64,000 nt of DNA from Pseudalkalibacillus decolorationis (lineage in GTDB: Bacteria; Bacillota; Bacilli; Bacillales; Fictibacillaceae), in NCBI RefSeq assembly GCF_024609785.1, contig NZ_JANHJQ010000001.1, positions 310,001 to 374,000 of the forward strand. The letters are read 5' to 3'. Shown here piece after piece: positions 25,363 through 34,810 of the stretch (the first letter of the stretch is position 1; every line of letters starts with the position of its first letter). The position numbers and the translations under genes are program-made. The notes under the pieces are model-generated. The model was given only the letters and a program-made list of their open reading frames with translations. It was not told the origin of the DNA and did no database searches.

Positions 25363-25412
25363 AAGTAAAAAGCATGTGAATTTCGTTACGAATTCACATG
25401 CTTTTTTAGTTA
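25363..25412. terminator. Bidirectional terminator between StyA-like gene and pheT
   Basis: Long perfect stem AAAAGCATGTGAATT / AATTCACATGCTTTT with an 8-base loop and T-run on the plus-strand side and A-run before it, so it can end transcripts from both directions. Confidence 0.88.
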
Positions 25413-25442
25413 TGAAGTATCTACAGAATAACCTTTTCTCGA

Positions 25443-27875
25443 TTATCCGCGCATTTCTGCCTTAAACTTATCTTTTACATAGTCAAGTACTTTCGAATGT
25501 ACCTTCGTAACATCTTCATCCGTTAGCGTTCGTTCCGGATCAAAATAGGTTAATGAATAGGCAACCGATTTTTTTCCTTCTTCCATTCGTTCCCCTTCAT
25601 AAAGGTCAAAGATCGATACACTCTTTAACAGTTTACCGCCAGCAGCTTTAATCCCGTTTTTTACATCTCCAGCTTGGATATCCTGATCAAGGACCAGTGC
25701 AATATCTCGCGTGATCGATGGATATCTTGGTAGTGGCTCAAAGAATACAGGATTCACTTCTGCATTGAATAAAAGATCAAGCTCGAGTTCGAATATAAAC
25801 GTTTCTTTAATATCCCATTCCTTTTGATCACCAGGATGAAGCTGACCCACAACACCGATTTGTTTCCCATCTAGGAGAATTATTGCTGTTCGGCCTGGAT
25901 GAAACCCTTTACGCTTCGCCTGTTCAAATTCGATTCGATTTTCTAAACCTAATAAAGCAAACAATCCGTCAAGTATGCCTTTTACAACATAAAAGTCAAC
26001 AACTTTCTTTTCACTTTGCCATGGATGTGTCTGCCATAAACCAGATAATGCCCCTGCTAACTTTTGATGTTCATTTGGAAGTTCCTGCAATTCGGAATTC
26101 TTTGCAAGGTAGGTTGAACCCACTTCATAAACGGCTACATCATTCATTTGGCGATTTTGATTGTATTGAACAACCTCAAGAAGTTGTGGGATAAGTGTTC
26201 TACGTAATACAGTACGTTCTTCACTCATCGGCATTGAAACCGAAACAAAACTTGGTTCTTCATCTGTTTCAAGCCCGTGATAACGATTTGCCTTTCCTGC
26301 TGTTGTCAACGAATACGTGACCGCTTGGAATAGACCTGTGCTCTCAAAGTAACGACGGACTTTCCTTCTTTTTTTCTGAGCAGTTGTTAACGATCCTTGA
26401 GTGGTAGAGCCGTCAGGAAGCGTTGTCGGAATAGCATCATAACCATAAATTCTACCAATTTCTTCAATCAAATCCTCTTCAAGTGTAATATCTGGGCGTC
26501 TCGTTGGGACTTCTACGTTGAAAAGATCCTCTTCAAGATCATAGTTAAAGTCTAAACGTTTGAAGAATAATTGAACTTCCTCTGTTTTTATAGTCGTTCC
26601 AAGCACTTTATTTGCTCGACTGACGCTTACAGATACTTCTTCACAATCAACATATCGACCACCGGATTCCACAATTCCTTCAAGTACTTCTCCACCTGCT
26701 AGCTCCACCATTAACTGCGCGGCACGATTTGCAGCTTCATACACACGATTTCGATCTAGTCCTTTTTCAAATCTGGTAGAGGATTCACTTCGGAGTCCTA
26801 AGTCCTTTGATGCAAGACGGACAATAGAAGGATTAAAATAAGCTGCTTCAAGTAAGATCGCCGTTGTCTTATCAGTAACTTCAGAATCAGCTCCACCCAT
26901 TACACCAGCGACAGCGACTGGAACGTTTCCATTCGTTATTACTAGGTGTTCACCCTTCAATGTTCTCTTTTGATCATCAAGGGTCACCATTTGTTCTCCA
27001 TCTTTTGCTCGACGAACTAAAATCTCTTTTGAGCCAAATTGATCATAATCAAAGGCATGCAACGGTTGTCCGTATTCGATCAAAACGTAGTTCGTAATAT
27101 CGACTATATTATTAATCGGTCGAATTCCAGAAGAAATTAAACGGTTTTGTAGCCACGTTGGCGAAGGTCTTACTTGAATATTACGAATCACTTTCGCACT
27201 ATAGTATGGATTATCTTCTTGATTTTCGACATTTACTGAAATATAATCAGCAGCCGTTTCGCTTTGTTCTTTGAATTCAGGCTTTTGAAAATAAACCTTT
27301 CTATCCAATACCGCTGCTACTTCATAGGCTACACCGATCATATTCAAGCAATCTGCTCGGTTTGGAGTTAACCCTAATTCTAATATGTGGTCATCTAAGT
27401 TCAAATAACCAAGTGCATCGCTTCCGACAATTGCTTCATCAGAAAGAACGTAAATTCCATCTGCGAACTCTTTCGGAACCATTTTCGGATCAACACCAAG
27501 CTCTTCGAGTGAACAAATCATTCCTTGAGATGCTTCTCCTCTTAGCTTGGCTTTTTTTATTTTAAAATTACCTGGGAGAACTGCCCCTATTGTAGCAACA
27601 GCAACCTTTTGACCTGCAGCTACGTTCGGTGCACCACAAATAATCTGAGCTGGTTCAGCATCTCCAATATTCACTTTACATAGATTAAGCTTGTCTGCGT
27701 TTGGGTGCTGCTCACACGTTTCGACATAGCCGACTAGGACACCATTTATTCCTTCATTTAGCGCTTGGACCCCTTCTACTTCAATCCCGCCTTTAGTCAT
27801 AAGGTCTGCGAGTTCATGTGGGTCTACACCTTCTAAATCAACATATTGTTTGAGCCAGTTATAGGATACTAGCAT
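25443..27875 (-). CDS. pheT: Phenylalanyl-tRNA synthetase beta subunit
   Basis: The large subunit of the (alpha-beta)2 enzyme; it binds tRNA-Phe and edits Tyr mischarging. 810 residues. Domains: EMAP-like tRNA-binding domain (near 40-150, NLCKVNIGDAEPAQIICGAPN), B3/B4 editing domain (VDITNYVLIEYGQPLHAFD), B5 (near 400-480) and the C-terminal ferredoxin-like anticodon-binding domain (PRYPSITRDIALVLD). The frame is open 47 codons upstream, but AAAGGAGTGG directly precedes the ATG at 27875 and the protein then starts like its homologues (MLVSYNWLKQYVDL). It follows pheS at 70 bases. Confidence 0.96.
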   Translation of the reverse strand: MLVSYNWLKQYVDLEGVDPHELADLMTKGGIEVEGVQALNEGINGVLVGYVETCEQHPNADKLNLCKVNIGDAEPAQIICGAPNVAAGQKVAVATIGAVLPGNFKIKKAKLRGEASQGMICSLEELGVDPKMVPKEFADGIYVLSDEAIVGSDALGYLNLDDHILELGLTPNRADCLNMIGVAYEVAAVLDRKVYFQKPEFKEQSETAADYISVNVENQEDNPYYSAKVIRNIQVRPSPTWLQNRLISSGIRPINNIVDITNYVLIEYGQPLHAFDYDQFGSKEILVRRAKDGEQMVTLDDQKRTLKGEHLVITNGNVPVAVAGVMGGADSEVTDKTTAILLEAAYFNPSIVRLASKDLGLRSESSTRFEKGLDRNRVYEAANRAAQLMVELAGGEVLEGIVESGGRYVDCEEVSVSVSRANKVLGTTIKTEEVQLFFKRLDFNYDLEEDLFNVEVPTRRPDITLEEDLIEEIGRIYGYDAIPTTLPDGSTTQGSLTTAQKKRRKVRRYFESTGLFQAVTYSLTTAGKANRYHGLETDEEPSFVSVSMPMSEERTVLRRTLIPQLLEVVQYNQNRQMNDVAVYEVGSTYLAKNSELQELPNEHQKLAGALSGLWQTHPWQSEKKVVDFYVVKGILDGLFALLGLENRIEFEQAKRKGFHPGRTAIILLDGKQIGVVGQLHPGDQKEWDIKETFIFELELDLLFNAEVNPVFFEPLPRYPSITRDIALVLDQDIQAGDVKNGIKAAGGKLLKSVSIFDLYEGERMEEGKKSVAYSLTYFDPERTLTDEDVTKVHSKVLDYVKDKFKAEMRG

Positions 27876-27945
27876 TTTTTCCACTCCTTTTATGAAGATG
27901 TTCAGTAAATCACCGAATGAATAACGATAACGATTGATCCGGTAC

Positions 27946-28980
27946 TTATGAACGGTTAAATTGTTGTAAGAAACGAAGGTCATTCGCATAGAAATGACGA
28001 ATATCCTCAATGCCATATTTCAACATCGCAATCCGTTCCGGGCCCATTCCAAATGCAAAACCAGTGTATACTTTGGGATCAAAACCAGCCATTTCAAGAA
28101 CATTCGGATGGACCATTCCTGCCCCGAGGATTTCGATCCAGCCCGTACGCTTACAGATCGGGCACCCTTTCCCGTTACACTTAAAACATGAAACATCCAC
28201 TTCTACGGAAGGTTCAGTAAATGGGAAAAAGCTTGGGCGAAGACGAATTTCCCGCTCTTCTCCAAACAACTTTTGAGCAAAAGTTGTTAATATCCCCTTT
28301 AAATCACTCATTCGTACATTTTCATCAACCATTAGGCCTTCAATTTGCATAAATTGATGAGAGTGTGTGGCATCATCGGTGTCACGTCGGTAAACCTTAC
28401 CGGGACTAATGATTTTCACTGGTCCCTTACCTTTATGTCTTTCCATCGTTCTTGCTTGTACAGGTGAGGTTTGTGTTCTTAATAGAAAGTCCTCAGTAAT
28501 AAAAAAGGAATCCTGCATATCTCTTGCCGGGTGATTTTTCGGTAAGTTTAGTGCTTCAAAGTTATAATAATCTGTTTCAACTTCTGGCCCTTCCGCAACC
28601 GAAAATCCCATACCGATAAACAAGTCCTCAATCTCTTCGATTACTGCCGTCAATGGATGTGCATTCCCTTTACGAATAGGTCGACCTGGTAAAGTTACAT
28701 CAATCGTTTCGTTTGCAAGCTGCTCATCGAGTTTCGCTCTTTCTAATTTTTTTATGTTTTCATCAAGTTTCGAAGTAATTGCCTCACGGACATCATTTGC
28801 TAGTTGCCCCATTTTTGGACGTTCATCTGCCGGAAGCTGCCCCATTCCTCTTAAAACTTCAGTTATAGGTCCTTTTTTACCTAAATACTGGACACGAATA
28901 TCCTGTAATTCTTTTAGCGATGAAGCGTGCTCGATTTTTTCAATTGCTTCGGTTTGCAGTGTGATTAAACGGTCCTGCAT
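27946..28980 (-). CDS. pheS: Phenylalanyl-tRNA synthetase alpha subunit
   Basis: The catalytic subunit that charges tRNA-Phe. 344 residues, exactly the B. subtilis length. After an N-terminal coiled coil it has the class II motifs: motif 2 around [21 protein letters not shown] and motif 3 in [19 protein letters not shown] cysteine cluster [14 protein letters not shown] is visible. The ATG at 28980 follows AAAGGAGG; an upstream in-frame Met lies in the T-box terminator region and is rejected. Expression is set by the T-box leader upstream. Confidence 0.97.
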   Translation of the reverse strand: MQDRLITLQTEAIEKIEHASSLKELQDIRVQYLGKKGPITEVLRGMGQLPADERPKMGQLANDVREAITSKLDENIKKLERAKLDEQLANETIDVTLPGRPIRKGNAHPLTAVIEEIEDLFIGMGFSVAEGPEVETDYYNFEALNLPKNHPARDMQDSFFITEDFLLRTQTSPVQARTMERHKGKGPVKIISPGKVYRRDTDDATHSHQFMQIEGLMVDENVRMSDLKGILTTFAQKLFGEEREIRLRPSFFPFTEPSVEVDVSCFKCNGKGCPICKRTGWIEILGAGMVHPNVLEMAGFDPKVYTGFAFGMGPERIAMLKYGIEDIRHFYANDLRFLQQFNRS

Positions 28981-29025
28981 AGTCGTTTCCTCCTTTATGG
29001 ACTTTCCATTTAAAATTAAGTGCAA

Positions 29026-29330
29026 ATAAAAAAACCTTCCTCCCATAAAGGGACGAAGATTCGCGTTACCACCCTATTTAAAGACCAAACGTACTTGGTC
29101 AATCACTTCATTCTTCTAACGGTTTCCCGGCACAATCTTAGCCCATCGCCTAAAAGCCGACCAGTGTTCGAAAGGCAACTCCAGAGTGAATTCCATTATA
29201 TTAACCATAAGTGTGCTTCCAGTCTTAGACACACTCTCCCTCAATGGCTATTAATAATGTACTACTTTCCTTCATCGTTATTTTTACTATATTTAGTTGA
29301 ATTTAAATGGAATTTACCTTCTCTTGTAGT
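29026..29330 (-). promoter_or_regulatory. T-box leader of pheST (Phe)
   Basis: On the minus strand: the T-box AGGGTGGTAACGCG (29080 region), where TGGT pairs with the ACCA end of uncharged tRNA-Phe; upstream GAATTCACTC offers TTC as the specifier codon for Phe. Downstream the terminator stem CTTCGTCCC / GGGAGGAAG is followed by GTTTTTTTATT. Uncharged tRNA-Phe should stabilise the antiterminator and allow pheS-pheT transcription. Confidence 0.95.
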
Positions 29331-29373
29331 TATTATATAAGATTCAACTTGGTTCCTGCAACTATTGCCATAA

Positions 29374-30132
29374 CTAATTTTGCTTTAATCCATATAAAAG
29401 AATTCCTGCAGCTACGGCTACATTAAGGGATTCTGCTTTGCCATAAATCGGTACAAATAAGTTTTTGTTTGTTTTCTTAAGTAATTCAGTCGTTACCCCG
29501 TTTGCTTCGTTCCCTAATAATAATGCAAAACCATGTGGAATGTTTTCATTTGTATATGGAACTCCTCCTTGTAATGAAGTTCCGTAAACAATCACATCCT
29601 CACGTTGAAAGCGATCGATCCACTTCTCTAGCTGATCTGTGATTACCGCAATATGAAATAATGATCCTTGTGTCGATCGCAACACTTTACTGTTATGTAA
29701 ATCAACTGTCCCAGGACCTAGAATGATACCATCAACACCAGCACTGTCGGCCGTTCGGATTATGGTTCCAAGGTTTCCAGGATCCTGAATACCATCGATT
29801 AAAAGATAAGTTCCTTGCGGGTTGATCTCAAAAGGTTTCTTTTCAATCTCGACAATAGCAATTACCCCTTGAGGAGATTCAGTATCAGACAGCTCTTTAA
29901 TAACCGAGCTCGTAACTACCCATGTTGTAATATCCCCCGTGTGCCAGTTCGTAGGAATCCGAAACGATTCATCAGTGATTAAATTCGAGATAGCTGCATG
30001 ATGCAACAACGCTTCTTCAACAAGGTGTGGCCCTTCTATAAGATAAGCATTCGCTTTTTCTCTACCCTTTTTACTGTTTAACTTTTTCCATTCCTTTACT
30101 CGACCATTTTTTGGAGAGGTAATCCGATTCAT
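29374..30132 (-). CDS. ysgA: SpoU/TrmH-family RNA 2'-O-methyltransferase (YsgA)
   Basis: 252 residues, with an N-terminal L30e-like substrate-binding part and a C-terminal SPOUT knot. The three SpoU motifs are intact: LIDGIQDPGNLGTIIRTADS (near 115-135), LLGNEANGVT (near 205) and LNVAVAAGILLYGL at the C-terminus. It uses S-adenosylmethionine to methylate a ribose, probably in rRNA; the exact target is not known from sequence. It lies upstream of the pheS T-box as in B. subtilis. Confidence 0.9.
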   Translation of the reverse strand: MNRITSPKNGRVKEWKKLNSKKGREKANAYLIEGPHLVEEALLHHAAISNLITDESFRIPTNWHTGDITTWVVTSSVIKELSDTESPQGVIAIVEIEKKPFEINPQGTYLLIDGIQDPGNLGTIIRTADSAGVDGIILGPGTVDLHNSKVLRSTQGSLFHIAVITDQLEKWIDRFQREDVIVYGTSLQGGVPYTNENIPHGFALLLGNEANGVTTELLKKTNKNLFVPIYGKAESLNVAVAAGILLYGLKQN

Positions 30133-30220
30133 TCATTTCAATCCTTTTACGTGTATTTGACCGTCCGTTCTAAACATTGTTATTATACGTGAATTCCATA
30201 CATAATCCAATTTTATCTGA

Positions 30221-30249
30221 TGAATACTATAAGAACTGCAAACACTATA
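30221..30249 (+). promoter_or_regulatory. Candidate sigma-G promoter of sspI
   Basis: TGAATA (30221-30226) and CACTATA (30243-30249), 16 bases apart, fit the forespore sigma-G pattern (GAATA at -35, CATWMTA at -10 with one mismatch). They lie about 40 bases before the sspI TTG. sspI of B. subtilis is sigma-G dependent. Confidence 0.55.
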
Positions 30250-30289
30250 TTTATAACTTACCAAAATCATGACAAATGAGGTGATTAAG

Positions 30290-30496
30290 TTGGATTTGAA
30301 CTTAAGAAAAGCAATCTTAGCAAATGTTTCTGGTAACAATCGTGAACAGCTTGAGAGTACGATATTAGAAGCGATCCAAAGCGGGGAGGAAAAAATGCTT
30401 CCTGGTCTTGGTGTTTTATTTGAGGTTATCTGGCAACATTCAGACGAACAAGAAAAAGATGAAATGTTAGAAACGTTATCATCTGGGCTTCAATAA
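30290..30496 (+). CDS. sspI: Small acid-soluble spore protein I
   Basis: A 68-residue spore core protein closely matching B. subtilis SspI ([14 protein letters not shown], then [19 protein letters not shown]). It is made in the forespore and has no assigned enzymatic role; SspI is a minor SASP. Translation starts at TTG 30290 after GAGGTGATTAAG; an ATG seven codons upstream is rejected because it overlaps that site and does not match homologues. A sigma-G-like promoter precedes it. It is divergent from ysgA, as in B. subtilis. Confidence 0.93.
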   Translation: MDLNLRKAILANVSGNNREQLESTILEAIQSGEEKMLPGLGVLFEVIWQHSDEQEKDEMLETLSSGLQ

Positions 30497-30500
30497 TTTT

Positions 30501-30710
30501 AGAAAAGCGCAAGCGCTCTGTTTAGCCCCGAAGGTCACTGGAAGGCCAACGAGGAGGCTCGGCCCAAACAAGTTCGGTCCTGCGTGGGAATATACATGGA
30601 GTACTTCAGTGTGTTGCCGCCGCAGGAGGACTGAAGTGATCAAGGGGTTGGGCGCTGGAGCTAGACATTACATCAATGCAGTAAAATTTTATACTTTCTT
30701 ATCTTTACAG
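30501..30710. repeat. Family I intergenic repeat, copy 2 with a different core
   Basis: Outer parts AGAAAAGCGCAAGCGCTCTG and GGGCGCTGGAGCTAGACATT plus TTTATACTTTCTTA match copies 1, 3 and 4, but the interior (30522-30640) is a different sequence that includes an inverted repeat around CACTTCAGTCC/GGACTGAAGTG. It lies between sspI and ysdC. Confidence 0.8.
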
Positions 30711-30713
30711 AAT

Positions 30714-30760
30714 AAGGAAGGGGCTGTTCAAGGTTTATTTAACCTTTTGTGCAGCCCCTC
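30714..30760 (-). terminator. Hairpin after ysdC
   Basis: Minus-strand stem GGGGCTG..CAAAAGGTT / AACCTTG..CAGCCCC with a 5-base loop, directly after the ysdC stop codon. The following sequence CTTCCTTATTCTG is not a clean T-run, so this may be a weak terminator. Confidence 0.55.
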
Positions 30761-30763
30761 TCC

Positions 30764-31849
30764 TTATGGTTTAATTAAATCTTTGACTGTTTTTTCATCC
30801 AGTCCCCTAATAATCTCAACAACTAACGTTACTGCATTTTCATAGTCATCCCTGTGTATCATTGAAGCGTGCGTATGAAGATAACGTGTTGCAATTGTAA
30901 TAGAAAGGGCTGGTACTCCAGCATGACTAATATGAATGGTTCCCGCGTCGGTTCCACCACCAGCGGTCGTGTCTAACTGGTAAGGGATTTTCTTTTTCTC
31001 AGCTACATTCAGTACGTATTCACGTAACCCTCTATGTGCTAACGTTCGTGCATCATACAGTATAATTTGTGGCCCCTCCCCCAAGCTTGAAATTGCATCT
31101 CGATCTGTTACCCCAGGTGTATCCCCAGGAATCCCCGTATCGATAGCAAATGCAATATCAGGTTCAATGAGGTGTGCTGCTGTCTTCGCCCCTCTAAGAC
31201 CAACTTCTTCTTGTACAGTACCTACTCCATAAATCGTATTCGGGTGGTGACCATCTTTAAGCTGTCTAAACGCATCGATAACAATTGCGCAGCCAACCCG
31301 ATTATCGAATGCTTTTGCTAGCAGCATTTTTGGATTACTCATGACTGTAAATTCAAAATAGGGTACAACGGAGTCACCTGGATGAACACCGGTTTTCATA
31401 GCTTCATCACGGTCACTCGCACCGATATCAATATACATGTCTTTGATGGGAACTGGCTTCTTGCGTGCTTCAGGTGACAAAATATGTGGAGGCTTTGATC
31501 CAATAATACCTGTTACGTTTCCGCTTTTCGTCATAATCGTAACACGCTGGGCCAATAAGACCTGACCCCACCAACCACCGACTGGCTGAAACCTTAGAAA
31601 ACCTTTATCGTCGATCCGTGTAACCATAAAACCGACTTCATCTAGATGTCCTGCTATCATTATTTTCGGACCATCTGCTGATCCTTTTTTCTTGGCAATA
31701 ATGCTTCCTAAATTATCATAAAAGATCTCGTCGGCAAATGGTTCAATGTATGTTTTCATTACCTCACGAGGCTCCGCTTCTTCCCCTGAAATCCCTCTCG
31801 CATCCGTTAACTCTTTTAACATCGATAACGTTTCATCCAGCTTTTTCAT
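30764..31849 (-). CDS. ysdC: M42-family aminopeptidase (YsdC)
   Basis: 361 residues of the M42 glutamyl-aminopeptidase/deblocking aminopeptidase family, large cytosolic metal-dependent complexes. Metal ligands and catalytic residues are seen in [12 protein letters not shown] (near 66-77), [10 protein letters not shown] (near 178), [13 protein letters not shown] (near 210), AIDTGIPGD and [10 protein letters not shown] (near 325). The family was once annotated as endoglucanase CelM; that is not supported. Substrate is inferred only from family. It follows the dUTPase gene by about 30 bases and may be co-transcribed. Confidence 0.92.
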   Translation of the reverse strand: MKKLDETLSMLKELTDARGISGEEAEPREVMKTYIEPFADEIFYDNLGSIIAKKKGSADGPKIMIAGHLDEVGFMVTRIDDKGFLRFQPVGGWWGQVLLAQRVTIMTKSGNVTGIIGSKPPHILSPEARKKPVPIKDMYIDIGASDRDEAMKTGVHPGDSVVPYFEFTVMSNPKMLLAKAFDNRVGCAIVIDAFRQLKDGHHPNTIYGVGTVQEEVGLRGAKTAAHLIEPDIAFAIDTGIPGDTPGVTDRDAISSLGEGPQIILYDARTLAHRGLREYVLNVAEKKKIPYQLDTTAGGGTDAGTIHISHAGVPALSITIATRYLHTHASMIHRDDYENAVTLVVEIIRGLDEKTVKDLIKP

Positions 31850-31880
31850 ACAATACCTCCTGATGTTCTATCGTGATGCG

Positions 31881-32378
31881 TTAATAGCCTTGATCCTGTC
31901 GCGAATGATTCACCTCGTTTTTGAAAAGATAAGCATTTTCCACATCTTCAGCAGTAAATCCCAGAATTCGCCCGATCACTAAGTAGTCTTCCATTAATTG
32001 AACAAATTTATTGACATCGTGATCCTTTTCTAATAGCTGAATATCGTTATAAACGTCTAAAAAGGCTTGTATAAGTCCATCATATTGTTCGTCTTTAATT
32101 GTTATAGTTGCAGGCAGCTTATAACCCTTTGTTATCCCAATCGACAACACAAAATGTAAACCATCAACGAATTCTTCAAGAATAACTTCTTTGCTTGAAG
32201 GTGGTTTAGAACTCCAAAACTTAAAACAGCGCGTTTCATTTGCAAGCTCACCAACCTCCACAAGTAAGGCTAGGATTTTTTCTGTAAAAAGATCCTTTTC
32301 CTCAAGAGCATGTTCTCGTTCAATTCGTCGGTCAAGCTCGTCCTGCATGTTGTAAAATGGTTTTAGATTCAGCTTCAT
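31881..32378 (-). CDS. Dimeric-type dUTP diphosphatase
   Basis: 165 residues of the all-alpha dUTPase-2/MazG-like fold. The motifs for Mg and nucleotide binding are visible: ALLVEVGELANETRCFKFWS (EVGEL, near 37-56) and EEFVDGLHFVLSIG (near 72). It hydrolyses dUTP to dUMP and pyrophosphate, keeping uracil out of DNA and feeding thymidylate synthesis. It is unrelated in fold to trimeric Dut. It starts with ATG after AAGGGG and precedes ysdC. Confidence 0.88.
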   Translation of the reverse strand: MKLNLKPFYNMQDELDRRIEREHALEEKDLFTEKILALLVEVGELANETRCFKFWSSKPPSSKEVILEEFVDGLHFVLSIGITKGYKLPATITIKDEQYDGLIQAFLDVYNDIQLLEKDHDVNKFVQLMEDYLVIGRILGFTAEDVENAYLFKNEVNHSRQDQGY

Positions 32379-32440
32379 TTATGTAACCCCTTCCGAAATG
32401 TTACCTACAGTATAACATTTGAACAACTAAAGGCCCCGCA

Positions 32441-32468
32441 GATGATCGCCTTAGTAACGTGTAAAAAA
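32441..32468. repeat. Remnant of family II repeat
   Basis: GATGATCGCCTTAGTAACGT followed by GTAAAAAAG matches the CGATCGCCTTAGTTGC and ACGTGTAAAAAA parts of the full copies with the middle lost. It directly abuts the terminator of the TVP38-type gene. Confidence 0.55.
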
Positions 32469-32534
32469 GAAAAAGACTAACGGATAGAAAGGAAGCTTCA
32501 CCTCCATAAGTGAGCCTACCGTCTCCGTTAGCCA
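32462..32534 (-). terminator. Terminator of TVP38-type gene
   Basis: Minus-strand stem GGCTAACGGAGACGGTAGGCT with TATCCGTTAG (CTAACGGA / TCCGTTAG core), about 40 nt apart with an internal hairpin, followed by TCTTTTTCTTTTTT. Confidence 0.75.
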
Positions 32535-32551
32535 ATTTCCTCCATTAAAAA

Positions 32552-33130
32552 TTAACTTGCATTTGCAAAAAAGTCATGCCATTTAATAACCATTTCTTTA
32601 CGGCGGAGCACATAAAAAAGAATTCCTAACGTCAAAAGGATTGCCATCATCCATTGAATAGACAATTGATTCAACCAATTTCCGAGAGATGTATAGACAA
32701 TCGCAAGCGGAACATTCGTGAAAAGTGAAAACTTTGTATATTCCTTAAAATTTCTTGCAATTTCAATTAAACATAGTGATATCAGATGAAAATGTAGAAA
32801 TGGTACGAGTCTTAGGATCGTAATTTGTCCAAGTGAAAGAGTAGATCGTCTTCCAAGCCATTTCTCTTTAAGTGTAATAACCTTTTTGTACGATTTAGGT
32901 AATGATTTAACGAGTCCATAAAAGTAAAGACTAACTAGGGTTACCCCGATCAATGAATAAATGGTTCCAAACACGACACCGAATATTACCCCACCGAGAA
33001 TACAAATAAAGCCGACAGGAATAAACAAAAATTGTCTTAAAATGTGGAGAAAAATAAATAATACCGGGGCCAATACACCACTTTCGCCGATCAAATGGAT
33101 GAGTTGCATGACATGCTGTTCCACCTTCAT
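32552..33130 (-). CDS. TVP38/TMEM64 family membrane protein
   Basis: 192 residues with about five membrane helices and the DedA/VTT-type reentrant region (FLFIPVGFICILGGVIFGVVFG, near 35-56). The group may move lipids across the membrane; the role here is unknown. B. subtilis YtxB is a relative. Start: ATG at 33130 lies right at the end of a GGGGGGG run, which is too close to act as its ribosome site; GTG two codons later is spaced better and may be the true start. A strong terminator follows the gene. Confidence 0.75.
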   Translation of the reverse strand: MKVEQHVMQLIHLIGESGVLAPVLFIFLHILRQFLFIPVGFICILGGVIFGVVFGTIYSLIGVTLVSLYFYGLVKSLPKSYKKVITLKEKWLGRRSTLSLGQITILRLVPFLHFHLISLCLIEIARNFKEYTKFSLFTNVPLAIVYTSLGNWLNQLSIQWMMAILLTLGILFYVLRRKEMVIKWHDFFANAS

Positions 33131-33167
33131 CCCCCCCGTTCCCTATTTTATGCGAGAAACTACGACA

Positions 33168-33437
33168 CTAGACCACATTGAGAATGTAGCATGTATAAAG
33201 AGAAATATGTACAAGGATTATGAAGGGTACACCCAAACGAAATGAAAGGTGTTTTGTTTTATGTCGATACATGTACATCCCAATTAATACGCCAAATGCT
33301 CCTCCGAAGATCGATACCAGCCACAAATGGGCTTCTGAGATTCTCCATTTTTGTTTTTTTGCCTTTTGTTTATCTATGTACATAAGGGCTAATCCATATA
33401 TATTCAGAACAGCAAGCAGGGCAGTAATTATCGTCAT
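33168..33437 (-). CDS. ysdA: YsdA, DUF1294 membrane protein
   Basis: An 89-residue protein with three hydrophobic helices and the DUF1294 signature YIDKQKAKKQKWRISEAHLW, LVSIFGGAFGVLIGMYMYRHKTKH. Function unknown. In B. subtilis ysdA also lies beside rplT-infC. It is separated from rplT by a terminator. Confidence 0.87.
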   Translation of the reverse strand: MTIITALLAVLNIYGLALMYIDKQKAKKQKWRISEAHLWLVSIFGGAFGVLIGMYMYRHKTKHLSFRLGVPFIILVHISLYTCYILNVV

Positions 33438-33527
33438 TGGTTATCGTTCTCCTTCATTTTTAATCGGAGTCATGGTGATTGTATAGTCACAATGACCTTA
33501 ATCAACTCTGTAGCAGTAATTTATCCA

Positions 33528-33572
33528 TTAAAAAAGGGTGACTCTCATTAAACAGAGTCGACCCGGTTTTTA
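33528..33572 (-). terminator. Terminator of infC-rpmI-rplT
   Basis: Minus-strand stem GGGTCGACTCT / AGAGTCACCC with an 8-base loop followed by TTTTTTAATGG. It overlaps the end of rplT's downstream region. Confidence 0.85.
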
Positions 33573-33573
33573 T

Positions 33574-33933
33574 TTATGCTTTTAAGCTATCTTTTGCTTT
33601 GCTTGCAAGCTCAGCAAATCCTTTTTCATCATTTACAGCTAGATCAGCAAGCATTTTACGGTTTACATCGATACCAGCTTGCTTCAAGCCATGCATTAAA
33701 CGGCTATAAGAAATACCGTTTATACGAGCTGCCGCGTTAATACGTGTAATCCATAGTTTACGGAAATCACGCTTCTTTTGACGACGGTCACGATAAGCAT
33801 AACGTAGTGATTTAAATACTTGTTGCTGAGCAACTTTAAATAATTTATGTTTCGCACCATAATAACCTTTTGCAAGTTTTAAGACGCGTTTACGACGACG
33901 ACGTGTTACATAGCCACCTTTTACTCTTGGCAT
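33574..33933 (-). CDS. rplT: Ribosomal protein L20
   Basis: 119-residue large-subunit protein with the usual start [16 protein letters not shown], an arginine/lysine-rich tail that enters 23S rRNA, and the globular part ending [11 protein letters not shown]. It is needed early in 50S assembly and in B. subtilis represses its own operon by binding the leader. Last gene of infC-rpmI-rplT; 36 bases after rpmI. Confidence 0.98.
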   Translation of the reverse strand: MPRVKGGYVTRRRRKRVLKLAKGYYGAKHKLFKVAQQQVFKSLRYAYRDRRQKKRDFRKLWITRINAAARINGISYSRLMHGLKQAGIDVNRKMLADLAVNDEKGFAELASKAKDSLKA

Positions 33934-33969
33934 TGTAATCCCTCCTATAATTTATCTGTTTATTTCGTG

Positions 33970-34158
33970 TTAGATCATGTCTTTAATACGCTTGTAGTCT
34001 CCGCTAGACACAATGGCAGATTTGCGAAGCTTACGCTTTTGCTTTTGCGACTTATTACGGAACATGTGACTAGTGAATGCATGTGAACGTTTCAATTTAC
34101 CAGTCCCGGTCTTTTTGAATCGTTTTGCAGTTCCTTTATGAGTTTTCATTTTAGGCAT
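33970..34158 (-). CDS. rpmI: Ribosomal protein L35
   Basis: 62 residues, very basic, with the family start [18 protein letters not shown] and the [13 protein letters not shown] segment. Slightly shorter at the C-terminus than B. subtilis L35 (66), ending KRIKDMI. Middle gene of the operon; AAGGAGG precedes the ATG. Confidence 0.97.
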   Translation of the reverse strand: MPKMKTHKGTAKRFKKTGTGKLKRSHAFTSHMFRNKSQKQKRKLRKSAIVSSGDYKRIKDMI

Positions 34159-34215
34159 AGTGAGTTTTCCTCCTTTTTGATACTAGTTCACTACATTAAA
34201 TAGATGAACTTCCTC

Positions 34216-34731
34216 TTACTTTTCATTAATTGGAGCAAGAATTAAAAACATACTTCGGCCTTCCATCTTAGGTCTGGATTCTATCGTTCCAAGATCCTCA
34301 CATTCCTTTGCCATTCGCATGAGTACTGCACGTCCTAATTCAGAGTGAGTAATCGCACGACCGCGAAAACGGATAGACGCTTTCAATTTGTCGCCTTTTT
34401 CAAGGAATTTTCTAGCATTACGTAACTTTGTGTTGAAATCGTGTTCCTCGATATTCGGGCTTAGACGAACTTCCTTCGTCGTAATGATCTTTTGATTCTT
34501 CCGCGCTTCCTTTTCTTTCTTTTGTTGCTCGTAACGAAACTTACCGTAGTCCATAATTCGGCATACTGGCGGTTTAGCGTTTGCAGCAACAAGAACAAGA
34601 TCAAGGTTAGCATTTTGTGCAATTTCAAGTGCTTCTTGACGAGTTATTACGCCAACTTGATCTCCATTGGCACCAATTAGGCGAACTTCGCGAGCGCGAA
34701 TACCGTCGTTGACCATCATGTCCTTACTAAT
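34216..34731 (-). CDS. infC: Translation initiation factor IF-3, ATT start
   Basis: IF-3 binds the 30S subunit and checks the start codon. The N-domain ([19 protein letters not shown]) and C-domain ([28 protein letters not shown]) are complete. The first in-frame ATG (34719) has no ribosome site, but GGAGGTGG lies just before ATT-ATT-AGT-AAG-GAC, which continues the frame and gives the ISKD N-terminus of Bacillus IF-3. So translation most likely starts at ATT 34731 (or 34734). ATT starts in infC are known in B. subtilis and E. coli and let IF-3 repress itself. The product is then about 171 residues. Confidence 0.93.
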   Translation of the reverse strand: MSKDMMVNDGIRAREVRLIGANGDQVGVITRQEALEIAQNANLDLVLVAANAKPPVCRIMDYGKFRYEQQKKEKEARKNQKIITTKEVRLSPNIEEHDFNTKLRNARKFLEKGDKLKASIRFRGRAITHSELGRAVLMRMAKECEDLGTIESRPKMEGRSMFLILAPINEK

Positions 34732-34810
34732 AATGAGCCACCTCCATAAGATTTTACATTAAAGGTCTCTTGTAAAACGTATATTTGAAAGTATATATAC
34801 CCTCAGAACG

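Noticed and set aside
30609-30845. 78-codon plus-strand frame
   Set aside because: Covers a family I repeat and the antisense of ysdC's end; no ribosome site.
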